A DNA stretch of 38,649 nt from Thermoleophilaceae bacterium (GCA_016929195.1 JAFGJG010000078.1:1-38649); one strand, 5' to 3'. Shown: positions 16,744 through 24,272, counted from the stretch's first letter. The notes: a model not told the origin generated them from the letters alone. Translations and numbers: made by a program.

Positions 16744-17313
16744 GTGGAACGGACTCCGCTTTGGATCGGCGCACTGGCCTGCGCACTCTCGATCGCCGTC
16801 GTCTCGCCGGGCGTGGCCGCCGCGCGTGGAAACGCCGAGGCGCGCTGCGTCAAGGCGTCGTCGACGGTTCGCGACAAGGCCGTCTCGCGCCTGACGGCGC
16901 GCGCCGCGCTTCTGTGCCTCATGAACCGCGAGCGCCGCAAGAACGGGCTCGCGCCGCTGGCCGAGAACGAGCGTCTCAGGCAGGCCGCGTTCCTCCACGC
17001 GCGCTGGATGGTGCGGAACAAGAACTTCACGCACTTCCGGCCCGGCGGGATCGACCTCGAGGCGCGGCTGCGCGCCCAGGGCTACATCCCGCGGGTCGGC
17101 GGGTGGTTCGTGGGCGAGAACATCGGCTACGGCCTGCCGCGCCGCTCCTCGCCGGCGGACCAGGTGCGCTTCTGGATGGCCAGCCCGGCCCACCGGGCGA
17201 ACATCCTCAACCCGCGCTTCCGAGCCGCGGGCCTCGGGGTCTTCAGCGGAACGCCGCGAAACTCGATCCCGATGGGCGCCACCTACGCGATCGATTTCGG
17301 CTCCCGTCGCTAG
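16744..17313 (+). CDS. Secreted CAP-domain (SCP/PR-1-like) protein
   Basis: A 189-residue protein with a signal peptide (WIGALACALSIAVVSPGVAAA) and one CAP domain. Marks are LLCLMNRERRKNGLAPL at the start of the domain, the HARWMVRNKNFTHF segment with a conserved His, VGENIGYG, and AHRANILNPRFRAAGLGV. CAP proteins in bacteria are secreted, with proposed roles in lipid binding, cell-wall association or calcium-dependent proteolysis; the biochemical function is generally unresolved. The GTG start at 16744 gives a normal signal peptide. Two Cys residues (near residues 35 and 58) could form a disulfide. The GST-like gene follows after 18 bases. Confidence 0.9.
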   Translation: MERTPLWIGALACALSIAVVSPGVAAARGNAEARCVKASSTVRDKAVSRLTARAALLCLMNRERRKNGLAPLAENERLRQAAFLHARWMVRNKNFTHFRPGGIDLEARLRAQGYIPRVGGWFVGENIGYGLPRRSSPADQVRFWMASPAHRANILNPRFRAAGLGVFSGTPRNSIPMGATYAIDFGSRR

Positions 17314-17331
17314 ACCGGCGATGATGCGCCC

Positions 17332-18087
17332 GTGCGGCGCCTGCTGACCATCCCGATCAGCCACTACTGCGAGAAGGCGCGGTGGGCGCTCGAGCGCGCC
17401 GGGCTCCCCTACCGGGAGGAGCGCCACGTGCAGGGCGTGCACGTCTTCGTGGCACGGCGGGCCGGCGGCCGGGAGACCGTGCCGGTGCTGCTCGCCGAGG
17501 AGGGCGTGTTCAACGAGTCGGAGGACATCCTCCGCTACGCGGACCGCCGGCTGCCGGAGACGGAGCGGCTGTTCCCGCCCGGGGACTCCGAGGTGGAGGA
17601 GCTGTGCCGCTGGCTCGACGAGGGGCTCGGGCCCGACGGCAGGCGGCTCATGTACCGGCACATGCTCGGCGTGCGCGGTCAGATGCTGCGCTTCAACAAC
17701 CAGGGCGTCCCGCGCTGGGAGGGTCGCCTCCTCGCCGCGATCTGGCCGGTGGCCACGCGGCTCGCGAACCGGCGCCTCGAGCTGGACGGAACCACCCAGG
17801 ACGAGGACGCCGCGCGCGTGTTCGCCGTGTTCGACCGGATCGCCGAGCGGCTCTCCGACGGGCGGCCGCGGCTGTGCGGCGAGCGCTTCACGGCGGCCGA
17901 CCTCACCTTCGCCTGCCTTGCCTCGGCGCTCGTGGTGCCGCCCGAATACGGCGTGCCGCTACCGCAGCCGGACGAGCTGCCCGAGCACATCGCCCGCGAC
18001 GTGCGCGGCTTCCGCGAGCACCCCGCCGGGGCCTACGCGCTCGAGCTGTTCCGCACCGAGCGCCGGTCGCCGGCCGCTCAGACCTGA
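17332..18087 (+). CDS. Glutathione S-transferase-like protein
   Basis: A 251-residue protein of GST shape: an N-terminal thioredoxin-like domain (LTIPISHYCEKARWALERA, with TVPVLLAEEGVFNESEDILRYAD split over the G-site region containing the cis-Pro and the Glu-Ser pair), then a helical C-terminal domain ending in LCGERFTAADLTFACLASAL, the N-capping region typical of GSTs. The Cys in SHYCEK stands where many bacterial GSTs have their catalytic Ser or Cys. Most actinobacteria make mycothiol instead of glutathione, so the thiol used is uncertain. The GTG at 17332 is preferred since upstream ATGs are out of frame. Its end overlaps the converging thioesterase gene by ten bases. Confidence 0.87.
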   Translation: MRRLLTIPISHYCEKARWALERAGLPYREERHVQGVHVFVARRAGGRETVPVLLAEEGVFNESEDILRYADRRLPETERLFPPGDSEVEELCRWLDEGLGPDGRRLMYRHMLGVRGQMLRFNNQGVPRWEGRLLAAIWPVATRLANRRLELDGTTQDEDAARVFAVFDRIAERLSDGRPRLCGERFTAADLTFACLASALVVPPEYGVPLPQPDELPEHIARDVRGFREHPAGAYALELFRTERRSPAAQT

Positions 18088-18875
18088 GCGCCGATCAGGA
18101 GCCCGAGCTGGCGCGACTGCGCCACGAGCGCGCCGTCCGGCGACCAGAGCACGCCGTCCTCCTCGAAGAACCCGTCACGCACGTGGCGGCTGTTGAAGCG
18201 GCCGAGCAGCAGCGGGCCGCGCGCGGGCAGCGGCGAGCGGAAGTGGACGGTCAGGTCGATCGTGGGCGCCGGGGCGAGACCGCTCAGGCGTGGCCAGGGG
18301 GCGGGAAACCAGGCGTCCGCGAGGACCGCGACGGCGAGCGCGTCGATCGGGCGGGCCTCGCGGAGGCCGAGCCAGCCGCCCGTCTCGCCGTGCTCGGACC
18401 GCGTGAAGAAGGGGTCGCCGAAGCGCGGCTCCATCACCATCCGCTCGGTGAACTCGGGCGGGATCCGGGTGCCGCCCGGGCCGCTGATCACCGAGCCGTC
18501 CGGCGCCCCGACCATGGGCATGGGGAGCTCGTCGAGCAGCGGGCTCTCGTACGGCTTCGAGTAGGCCCCGATCGCGAGGCCGAGCAGCTTCCCGTCCTGC
18601 TCGAGGCGGCCGGTGACGGTCGTGAGCGACCGGCCGGTGCGCTCCACGGTGGCCGAGACCGTGACGGGCCCGGGGTGGGGCGGGCGGAGGAAGTGCATGG
18701 TCACGGAACGCGCCTGGCGCTCCGGGTCTGCGACCGCGAGCTCGAGCCCGCGCATGACGATCGCCATCACGTAGCCGCCCAGGGGCCCGCGCGGGGTGCT
18801 CCAGCCCTCGGCCACGGCACCCTCCCAGCGGCCGTCCCCGGCGGGCGTGAGCCCGGTGTCCTCGTCGAACGGCAC
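18078..18875 (-). CDS. Acyl-CoA thioesterase-like protein (double hotdog, TesB-like)
   Basis: A 265-residue protein of the thioesterase-like superfamily with two tandem hotdog folds. The first contains GWSTPRGPLGGYVMAIVMRG and SVTMHFLRPPHPGPVTVSA, the second PTIDLTVHFRSPLPARGP and a C-terminal DGALVAQSRQLGLL, which is the end typical of TesB-like enzymes that hydrolyse acyl-CoA to free acid and CoA. The chain length preferred is unknown. The GTG start at 18875 has TAGGGT six bases before it, and the GIY-YIG gene lies nine bases upstream on the same strand, so it may be expressed from both an operon and its own leaderless promoter. Confidence 0.88.
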   Translation of the reverse strand: MPFDEDTGLTPAGDGRWEGAVAEGWSTPRGPLGGYVMAIVMRGLELAVADPERQARSVTMHFLRPPHPGPVTVSATVERTGRSLTTVTGRLEQDGKLLGLAIGAYSKPYESPLLDELPMPMVGAPDGSVISGPGGTRIPPEFTERMVMEPRFGDPFFTRSEHGETGGWLGLREARPIDALAVAVLADAWFPAPWPRLSGLAPAPTIDLTVHFRSPLPARGPLLLGRFNSRHVRDGFFEEDGVLWSPDGALVAQSRQLGLLIGAQV

Positions 18876-18884
18876 GGCGGGACC

Positions 18885-19151
18885 CTAGTCGGACGTGGCG
18901 AGGAGCAGCTTCTCCTCACGGGAGAGCCGCTTGATCCGCGCCTCCTCGCGCATCGCCTCCGAGCGCGAGGCCATCGCGCGCGACCAAGCCACCTCGACCG
19001 GCCGGCGCGCGCTCGTGTAGCGGCTGGCCGTGCCCGCCTGGTGCTGGCCGAGCCGCCGCTCGACGTCGGTCGTCCAGCCGCAGTAGAGGCTGCCGTCGGC
19101 ACACCGGAGCAGGTACACGAACGCGTCCACGCGCGGGAACGCTACGGACAC
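18885..19151 (-). CDS. GIY-YIG domain protein (UPF0213-like)
   Basis: A protein of about 88 residues that is a single GIY-YIG nuclease domain. FVYLLRCADGSLYCGWTTDVERRLGQH holds the two signature triplets in the form VYL and YCG, followed by the conserved Arg of the RRLxQH helix; the ARRPVEVAWSRAM strand and EARIKRLSREEK helix complete the small fold. Stand-alone members are widespread and may act on DNA; their cellular role is unproved. I prefer the GTG at 19151 because GAGGG lies eight bases upstream; a GTG at 19130 would also give a complete domain. It starts 28 bases from the divergent lipoprotein gene. Confidence 0.85.
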   Translation of the reverse strand: MSVAFPRVDAFVYLLRCADGSLYCGWTTDVERRLGQHQAGTASRYTSARRPVEVAWSRAMASRSEAMREEARIKRLSREEKLLLATSD

Positions 19152-19179
19152 GGCCCGACCCTCGCTACTCTGCGCCGCC

Positions 19180-20178
19180 GTGCGCCGAGTGATGCTCCTC
19201 CTGCTTCTCGCCCTCGGGTTGATCGCCGCGGGCTGCGGCGGCGACGACGGTGACTCGAACGGGTCGGGCTCCGGCTCGGGCGGCGGCGGCTCGGCGTTCG
19301 ACCGGCGCATCGAGGCGGCGCAGAACGTCTCGGCCGCCGACTTCCCGGCGCCCGGTCGCCAGACCCTCCGCGACCTCGGCAACCAGGTCGGCCAGGTCCA
19401 GATGGGGCTCGCGACCTCCGAGTTCAGCCCCGGGGAGAACCGGCTGGCCTTCGGCGTGATCGGCAACGACAACAAGTTCATCTACGGGAAGAGCGCCGTC
19501 TACGTCGCGCCGACCCCGGACGACGTGCCCGAGGGGCCGTTCCCCGCCCCGGCAGATCCGCTCGTGATCGACCCGCCGTTCCGCAGTCGCAACGCCGCGT
19601 CCGAGGGCGACTCGGTCGCGGCCATCTACGCCGCGAACGTGGACCTGAGCCCCGGCAAGTATGCGGTGCTCTCCGTGACGGAGACGCCTCAGGGGCTCGT
19701 GGGCGGGCCCGCCTACATCCAGGTCAAGAAGTCGAGCAAGATCCCGAACGTGGGCGACGCGCCGCCACGCGTGGACACCGAGACCGTCGAGTCCGCCGGC
19801 GGCGACATCAAGTCCATCGAGACGCGCATCCCGGCCGACGACATGCACGAGGAGAACTTCGCCGACGTGCTCGGCAAGAAGCCCGTGATCCTGCTGTTCG
19901 CCACGCCGGCGCTCTGCCAGACCCGGGTGTGCGGCCCGGTCACGGACATCGCCGCCCAGCTCCAGAAGGAGTACGGCGACCAGGCGACCTTCATCCACCA
20001 GGAGGTCTACGAGGACAACAAGGTGCAGAACGGCCTGCGCGAGCCGCTGCGCCGCTTCGGCCTGCGCACGGAACCGTGGCTGTTCGCGGTCGGCGCGGAC
20101 GGCAAGGTGGCCGCGCGGCTCGAGGGCTCGTTCGGTACCGGGGCGTTCCGCAAGGCCGTCGAGGCCGCGATCAACTGA
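19180..20178 (+). CDS. Lipoprotein with C-terminal thioredoxin-like fold
   Basis: A 332-residue exported lipoprotein. The signal peptide ends in the lipobox LIAAGC (Cys19), followed by a Gly/Ser/Asp linker of about 20 residues. Residues about 45-195 form an unidentified beta-rich domain (FSPGENRLAFGVIG ... VSVTE region), and residues about 225-332 resemble a thioredoxin fold with PVILLFATPALCQTRVCG, giving Cys246 and Cys251 as a CX4C pair, then a Thr-Glu-Pro cis-Pro loop (LRTEPWLFAVG). It should sit on the outer face of the membrane and could act in disulfide or metal (copper) handling, as in SCO-like proteins. The GTG at 19180 is preceded by TACTCT eight bases upstream. Confidence 0.85.
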   Translation: MRRVMLLLLLALGLIAAGCGGDDGDSNGSGSGSGGGGSAFDRRIEAAQNVSAADFPAPGRQTLRDLGNQVGQVQMGLATSEFSPGENRLAFGVIGNDNKFIYGKSAVYVAPTPDDVPEGPFPAPADPLVIDPPFRSRNAASEGDSVAAIYAANVDLSPGKYAVLSVTETPQGLVGGPAYIQVKKSSKIPNVGDAPPRVDTETVESAGGDIKSIETRIPADDMHEENFADVLGKKPVILLFATPALCQTRVCGPVTDIAAQLQKEYGDQATFIHQEVYEDNKVQNGLREPLRRFGLRTEPWLFAVGADGKVAARLEGSFGTGAFRKAVEAAIN

Positions 20179-21025
20179 CTGCGTCGTCCGGGGCCTCGCG
20201 GCCGCGCTCGATCTCGGCGTTCAGCTCGGCGCCGAAGAGAAGGGCGACGTTCGTGATCCAGAGCCACGCGACGAGGAGGATCGCGCCCGCGAAGGCGCCG
20301 TAGAGGGCGCCCACGTCCGAGATCCTCGACACGTAGAGGGAGAATCCGTACGAGGCGAGCAGCCAGAGCAGCACGCCCACGGCGGCGCCGGGCGTGAGCC
20401 AGCGAAACGAGCGCTGCTTCAAGTCCGGCGTTACGTAGTAGATCAGCGCGAAGATCAGCATGGCCACGAGGACCGCTCCCGGCCAGCGGCCGATGTTCCA
20501 GACGTCCGCGACCGTCGAGCCCAGGCCGATGAAGCCCAGCAGGTCCTCGGCGAAACGCCCTCCGACGAAGACCATCACGAGGCTCACCAGCACGAGCCCC
20601 ATGAGGACGAACGTCGACGCGATGTCGAGCGCCTTGCGGTGAAGGAAGCTGCGCCCGCCCGGCACGTCGAAGACCACGTTCAGGGCACGACGGGCGGCCT
20701 CGAGGGCACCGGTGGCTCCGTAGAGAGCAACGGCGGTGCTGATGATCAGCGCGGTGGCGGCGGTGTCCTTGCTCTGCAGACCGTTGCGCAGCGAGCGGTC
20801 GATGGGGTCGATCACCGACGGCGGTGCCACGTCCCGCAGGTATCCGATGATGGCGTTGTAGGTCTCGGGGTACTGGCCGATGAGGCCGAGCAGCGCAACG
20901 GCGAGCAGCAGCGCCGGAAAGAGCGACATCAGCACGTAGTAGGTGAGCGCCGCGGCGTGGTGGGTCATCTGGTCGTCGTAGAACGAGTGCATGGTCCGCC
21001 AGACGACGCGGGCCGTCCGTCTCAT
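20171..21025 (-). CDS. YihY/virulence factor BrkB family membrane protein
   Basis: A 284-residue membrane protein of the YihY (UPF0761, formerly 'ribonuclease BN') family. The N-terminal DDQMTHHAAALTYYVLMSLFPALLL is the family hallmark (split around HHAAALTYY), followed by six or so helices, a LYGATGALEAARRALNVV stretch, and the C-terminal LLFGAELNAEIER. The old RNase BN name is a misassignment in the literature; the true role, possibly envelope or lipid related, is unsettled. I chose the ATG at 21025, which overlaps the stop of the upstream antiporter gene as ATGA, so the two are translationally coupled. Its 3' end overlaps the converging lipoprotein gene by eight bases. Confidence 0.92.
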   Translation of the reverse strand: MRRTARVVWRTMHSFYDDQMTHHAAALTYYVLMSLFPALLLAVALLGLIGQYPETYNAIIGYLRDVAPPSVIDPIDRSLRNGLQSKDTAATALIISTAVALYGATGALEAARRALNVVFDVPGGRSFLHRKALDIASTFVLMGLVLVSLVMVFVGGRFAEDLLGFIGLGSTVADVWNIGRWPGAVLVAMLIFALIYYVTPDLKQRSFRWLTPGAAVGVLLWLLASYGFSLYVSRISDVGALYGAFAGAILLVAWLWITNVALLFGAELNAEIERGREAPDDAVS

Positions 21026-22284
21026 CGCTCTGGCACCACACGACGCGAGATGGGCGCGGCCGTCACACCGTGCACGAACACGGACACGACCACGCATGCG
21101 AGAGCCGTCCAGACGACGACGGCCGCGTCACCCGCGAGCGCTCCGCTGCCAACCGCGACGGCGGCGTAGTAGACGGAGCCGATCCCGCGCACTCCGAACC
21201 AGGCCACGAACGCCCGCTCCTTCCATTTCCGCTCCGAGCCGAGCAGCGCGAGCATCACGGCAGCGGGACGGATCACGATGAGCAGCAGCGGCACCAGCAG
21301 CCAGCCGGAGAGGCCGGGCTCGCGCAGCCCGTCCCAGCTGAGCATGCTGCCGAGCAGCAGGATCACGGCGAGCTCGCCGAACTTCTCGACGACCTCGGCG
21401 CCGTCGTGCACGCGGCGGTTGTGCTCATGCGTGTGTTCGTAGCGCCGGAAAGCGACGCCGCCGGCGAAGGCGGCGAGGAACCCGTAGGCGCCGACAATCT
21501 CGGTCAGGCCATAGACCGTGAGCACCGCCGGCACGGCGAGCCAGGCGTCGAAGTCGTCGGAGAACAGGTTACGGTCGCGCAGCCACACGGCTCCGGCCGC
21601 GATTGCGTAGCCGCCGAAGGCGCCGATGACCAGGCCCACGACAACGCCATAGAGCACGTCGGCTGTCGCCCACTCGGCGAGCCAGCCGGCGCCGTCGCGT
21701 GTGGCTACGTAGACCCCGAGGAGGAGAAACGGGAACGCCAGGCCATCGTTCAGGCCGGCCTCGCCGGTGAGGGAGAAGTTGGGCTCCCGCTCGTCCTCCT
21801 CGCCCGGCGGCCCCACGCCGACGTCGCCGGCGAGCACGGGGTCCGTCGGCGCGAGCGTCGCCCCGAGGATGAGGGCGACGCCGAGGGGCAGGCCCATGAC
21901 GCCCACTCCGAACAGCGCGATCGCGCCGATCGTGAGGGGCATCGCGAGTCCGAGCAGACGCCAGACGATCGACCACGACCGCAGCCCGAGCGGCCGGTCG
22001 AGCTTCAGCCCGGTGCCGAAAAGCGCGATGACCACGGCCAGCTCGCTCAGCACCTCGAGGAGATCCGCGTCGTCGATCGGGTGCACCCAGTTCACGTCCA
22101 GGAGGTCGATCACCGTGGCGGCCCCGACCCCGAGGCCGAGGTAGATCAGGCTCGCGGAGAAGGCGCGGTCGTGCTCGTGCGAAAGGGCCGCGATGGCCGC
22201 GAAGAACGCGAGCCCCAGGAAGAGGAGCGCGATCGCGTGAGGGGCGCCACCCGAGAACCCGGGCTCCGCCGCGGTCAGCGGCAA
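21022..22284 (-). CDS. Na+(K+)/H+ antiporter, CPA1 NhaP type
   Basis: A 420-residue membrane protein of the cation:proton antiporter-1 family. Ion-binding motifs are ATLAPTDPVLAGDV and GEAGLNDGLAFPFLLL (the paired Asn-Asp of helix 5), and the C-terminal AWFGVRGIGSVYYAAVAV is typical of NhaP members. It lacks the RCK-C domain found in the other antiporter of this window. The best start is the TTG at 22284, ten bases inside a short upstream open frame; there is no ATG or GTG before the first helix. Its stop overlaps the start of the YihY gene, suggesting that the two membrane proteins are made in fixed ratio. Confidence 0.92.
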   Translation of the reverse strand: MPLTAAEPGFSGGAPHAIALLFLGLAFFAAIAALSHEHDRAFSASLIYLGLGVGAATVIDLLDVNWVHPIDDADLLEVLSELAVVIALFGTGLKLDRPLGLRSWSIVWRLLGLAMPLTIGAIALFGVGVMGLPLGVALILGATLAPTDPVLAGDVGVGPPGEEDEREPNFSLTGEAGLNDGLAFPFLLLGVYVATRDGAGWLAEWATADVLYGVVVGLVIGAFGGYAIAAGAVWLRDRNLFSDDFDAWLAVPAVLTVYGLTEIVGAYGFLAAFAGGVAFRRYEHTHEHNRRVHDGAEVVEKFGELAVILLLGSMLSWDGLREPGLSGWLLVPLLLIVIRPAAVMLALLGSERKWKERAFVAWFGVRGIGSVYYAAVAVGSGALAGDAAVVVWTALACVVVSVFVHGVTAAPISRRVVPER

Positions 22285-22433
22285 AGTCCGCCGAGCAGCC
22301 GGTCGCGCCGCGACCGGTCCCGCGGCGCGAGTTCCGCCTCGAGATCGGCCGATGAGGTCAGCGCGAGCATGCGGCGGAGCTTGGCTCCGGGGTCGGTCGG
22401 CTTGCTGTCCGTGCGTGGGATGCCGTGAGCCAC
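22275..22433 (-). CDS. Candidate small protein upstream of the antiporter
   Basis: An open frame of 52 codons from GTG at 22433 to TGA at 22275-22277, ending ten bases inside the antiporter gene. The product is highly charged (rich in Arg, Asp, Glu, Leu; core LRRMLALTSSADLEAELAP), soluble and helical. By my count about 85% of third codon positions are G or C, close to real genes here, and the overlap with the next start would allow translational coupling. I recognise no family. It could equally be a chance frame in the leader of the antiporter mRNA. Confidence 0.35.
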   Translation of the reverse strand: MAHGIPRTDSKPTDPGAKLRRMLALTSSADLEAELAPRDRSRRDRLLGGLCR

Positions 22434-22469
22434 TACCGCGTCATGTACCCAGCGCCGATGCGGAGCATC

Positions 22470-22476
22470 AGGAGGT
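22470..22476 (+). promoter_or_regulatory. Strong Shine-Dalgarno sequence without a usual start codon
   Basis: AGGAGGT is a perfect ribosome binding site, yet the in-frame codons at the right distance are ACG, TCG, ATC and ATC (22478-22489). No ATG, GTG or TTG in any frame occurs at suitable spacing. It bears on the true start of the MpaB/Lcp-type gene. Confidence 0.45.
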
Positions 22477-22522
22477 AACGTCGATCATCGCTCCCGAGCC
22501 CGCTCCCACCGCCCTTCGAAAT

Positions 22523-23626
22523 GTGGATCTCGCCGTCGAGCGCCACGGCGACTTCGGTCAGCGGTGGCTCGACGGCATGTGGCACGGCGACCCGCTGGCC
22601 GATGCTGTCGTCGCCGACGGAGCCGTGCTGGTGCGGCGGGCCATCGCGGAGGGCGTGGAGGCGATCTCGGACGCGTCCGAGGCGCTGGCCGCCCTGTTCG
22701 CTGTGCTGGACGCGCCACCGGGATGGATGGATCCGGACCGCTGCGACCGCGCCGCCCGCCACCTCGTCCGCCAGGGGCGCGAGTACGGGCTCGTCCTCGG
22801 CGCTGCGTCGCTTCTGGCCGGGGCGCAGAACAGCGTCGCCGGCAAGCCGCTCACCTTCACAGGGCGCTACGCGAGCAACGCGGCGGTGCGCTCGATCGAG
22901 GTGGGGTCGTGGCTGATGGCGGTCACGACGCCGGGGGGCCTCGGCCGACGCGGGCCCGGCTTCGAGCGGACGGTGCGGGTGCGGATGATCCATGCGCACC
23001 TGCGTGCGCGCCTGTCGCGAAGCGATGCCTGGGACGCGGAGGGATGGGGCGTGCCGATCCCGCAGCCCTACATGGCGTTCACGCTCGCGGAGTTCTGCTC
23101 GGTGGCGCTGCGGGCGATGGCCCAGCTCGGCGTGCGCTACCGCGACGATGAGCTCGACGACATCGTGCACCTGTGGCGCTGCGTCGGGTGGTTCGTTGGG
23201 GTGGATGACGACTTCCTGCCGGTGACACTTGGCGACTACGCGCGCATCGAGGACCTGTACTCGGTGACGAGCCCGGGAGCCGACGTGGGCGACCGCGAGT
23301 TCATCGTGGCGTTGACGGAGTTCCAGGCCGACGAGCTGGGTCGCTTCCTGCCGCGCACCTGGACCCCGGCGATCGTCAACGGCCTCCAGCGGGCGTTCGT
23401 GGGCGACAGGGTGGCGGACGACCTGGCGATCGCGGACACGTGGCTCAAGCACCTGCCCAGGGTGGTCGGACCGCTGACCGCTCTCGTGAACGGAGCGCAC
23501 GACACGCTGGTGCCGGGCGGCCGGTCCCGCCGAACGGCGCGCGCCTTCCGGAGGCGAGCGGACGAGATGGACCGGCTCCGCGCCGCGTACGGGGTCGAGC
23601 ACGAGCTGGTCGACGACGCGGCGTAG
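22523..23626 (+). CDS. Oxygenase-like protein of the MpaB/latex-clearing-protein family (DUF2236)
   Basis: An alpha-helical protein of at least 367 residues matching the MpaB/Lcp catalytic-domain family. Marks in order are RWLDGMWHGDPLADAVV, the TVRVRMIHAHLR helix whose His is the probable haem ligand by comparison with Lcp, WGVPIPQPYMAFTLAEFCS, and DIVHLWRCVGWFVGVDDDFLP, all typical of DUF2236 proteins. Family members include rubber-cleaving Lcp and fungal MpaB; most bacterial members are uncharacterised, probably haem-dependent oxygenases or oxidases. The start is uncertain: the GTG at 22523 is the first usual codon near the conserved region, but a strong ribosome site at 22470 points to an ATC codon at 22484 or 22487. 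It has no signal peptide. Confidence 0.86.
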   Translation: MDLAVERHGDFGQRWLDGMWHGDPLADAVVADGAVLVRRAIAEGVEAISDASEALAALFAVLDAPPGWMDPDRCDRAARHLVRQGREYGLVLGAASLLAGAQNSVAGKPLTFTGRYASNAAVRSIEVGSWLMAVTTPGGLGRRGPGFERTVRVRMIHAHLRARLSRSDAWDAEGWGVPIPQPYMAFTLAEFCSVALRAMAQLGVRYRDDELDDIVHLWRCVGWFVGVDDDFLPVTLGDYARIEDLYSVTSPGADVGDREFIVALTEFQADELGRFLPRTWTPAIVNGLQRAFVGDRVADDLAIADTWLKHLPRVVGPLTALVNGAHDTLVPGGRSRRTARAFRRRADEMDRLRAAYGVEHELVDDAA

Positions 23627-23640
23627 CCCCTGACGATTCC

Positions 23641-23672
23641 CCCGCTCGCGGGTGGCCGACCAGCGGGTTTGT
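23641..23672 (+). terminator. Weak intrinsic terminator candidate
   Basis: CCCGCT (23641-23646) pairs with AGCGGG (23662-23667), followed by TTTGT. It lies 15 bases after the oxygenase stop. The stem is only six base pairs and the loop long, so the call is tentative. The rest of the gap up to the tRNA (23673-23743) holds nothing I can identify apart from a short GC palindrome at about 23719-23731. Confidence 0.33.
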
Positions 23673-23743
23673 CGACTTGTTCACCCTCAACGGGACGTGC
23701 TCTGCGTCACGCTGGAAAGCGGGGCCCGCCTGAGAGCGTCCGA

Positions 23744-23815
23744 TGGGCGCGGCTGGGTTCGAACCAGCGACCTCTCGCGTGTGAGGCGAGCGCTCTCCCA
23801 CTGAGCTACGCGCCC
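23744..23815 (-). tRNA. tRNA-Val (anticodon CAC)
   Basis: A complete cloverleaf on the minus strand: acceptor stem GGGCGCG paired with CGCGCCC plus discriminator A, D-arm with AGCTCAGTGGGAGAGC, anticodon stem CTCGC/GCGAG around loop CTCACAC (anticodon CAC, reading GTG), and T-arm GCTGG-TTCGAAC-CCAGC. CCA is not encoded. It lies 15 bases downstream of ridA on the same strand and may be co-transcribed with it; TAGACT at 23828-23833 could also serve as its own -10 element. Confidence 0.97.
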
Positions 23816-23830
23816 GGGAGAGGGGTCAGT

Positions 23831-24214
23831 CTAGAGCGCGACGACCGCGTCGATCTCCACGTCTGCCCCGCGCGGAAGGGCTCCGGCCTGGAGGGCGACG
23901 CGGGCCGGCGCGTCGCCCTCGAAGAACTCGCCGTAGACCTCGTTCACGCGCTGGAAGTCGTTGATGTCGGCGAGGTAGATCGTGACCCGCACGGCGTTCG
24001 CGAGGCTCCCGCCCGCCGCCTCGCAGACCGCCGACAGGTTCTCGAGGCACTGGCGCGCCTGGCCCGGTGCGTCCTCCTTGATCAGCTCGCCGCTCGACGG
24101 TTCGAGCGGGATCTGTCCCGAGCAGAAGAGGAGGTCGCCGGTCCGGATGGCCTGGCTGTAGGCGCCGATCGCGGCCGGCGCGGCATCGGTCTCGATCTTG
24201 TGGCGGTCGGGCAT
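23831..24214 (-). CDS. ridA: RidA family enamine/imine deaminase
   Basis: A 127-residue protein of the RidA (YjgF/YER057c/UK114) family, full length. Marks are IGAYSQAIRTGDLLFCSGQIPL at the N-terminus (split over the conserved Tyr and Gly residues), ENLSAVCEAAGGSLANAVRVTIYL in the middle, and the catalytic Arg in APARVALQAGALPRGADVEIDAVV. RidA trimers hydrolyse reactive 2-aminoacrylate and related imines released by PLP enzymes, protecting the cell. The start ATG at 24214 has a good Shine-Dalgarno AGGAGAG, directly preceded by a very stable hairpin at 24224-24263. The tRNA-Val gene follows on the same strand. Some paralogues in this family have other roles, but the Arg suggests an active enzyme. 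Confidence 0.94.
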   Translation of the reverse strand: MPDRHKIETDAAPAAIGAYSQAIRTGDLLFCSGQIPLEPSSGELIKEDAPGQARQCLENLSAVCEAAGGSLANAVRVTIYLADINDFQRVNEVYGEFFEGDAPARVALQAGALPRGADVEIDAVVAL

Positions 24215-24223
24215 GGCTCTCCT

Positions 24224-24263
24224 CCTCGGGGACCGGCCGCAGACTACGCGGCCGGCCCCGAGG
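24224..24263 (-). terminator. Very stable hairpin before ridA
   Basis: A 16-base-pair stem with one bulge: CCTCGGGG-A-CCGGCCGC on one side and GCGGCCGG-CCCCGAGG on the other, loop of seven (24241-24247). It lies between the stop of the collagen-like gene and the ridA start, ending right against the ridA Shine-Dalgarno sequence. There is no T-run, so it may be a terminator without a U-tract for the upstream gene, or a leader structure for ridA. Confidence 0.5.
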
Positions 24264-24272
24264 GCGGGAGAG

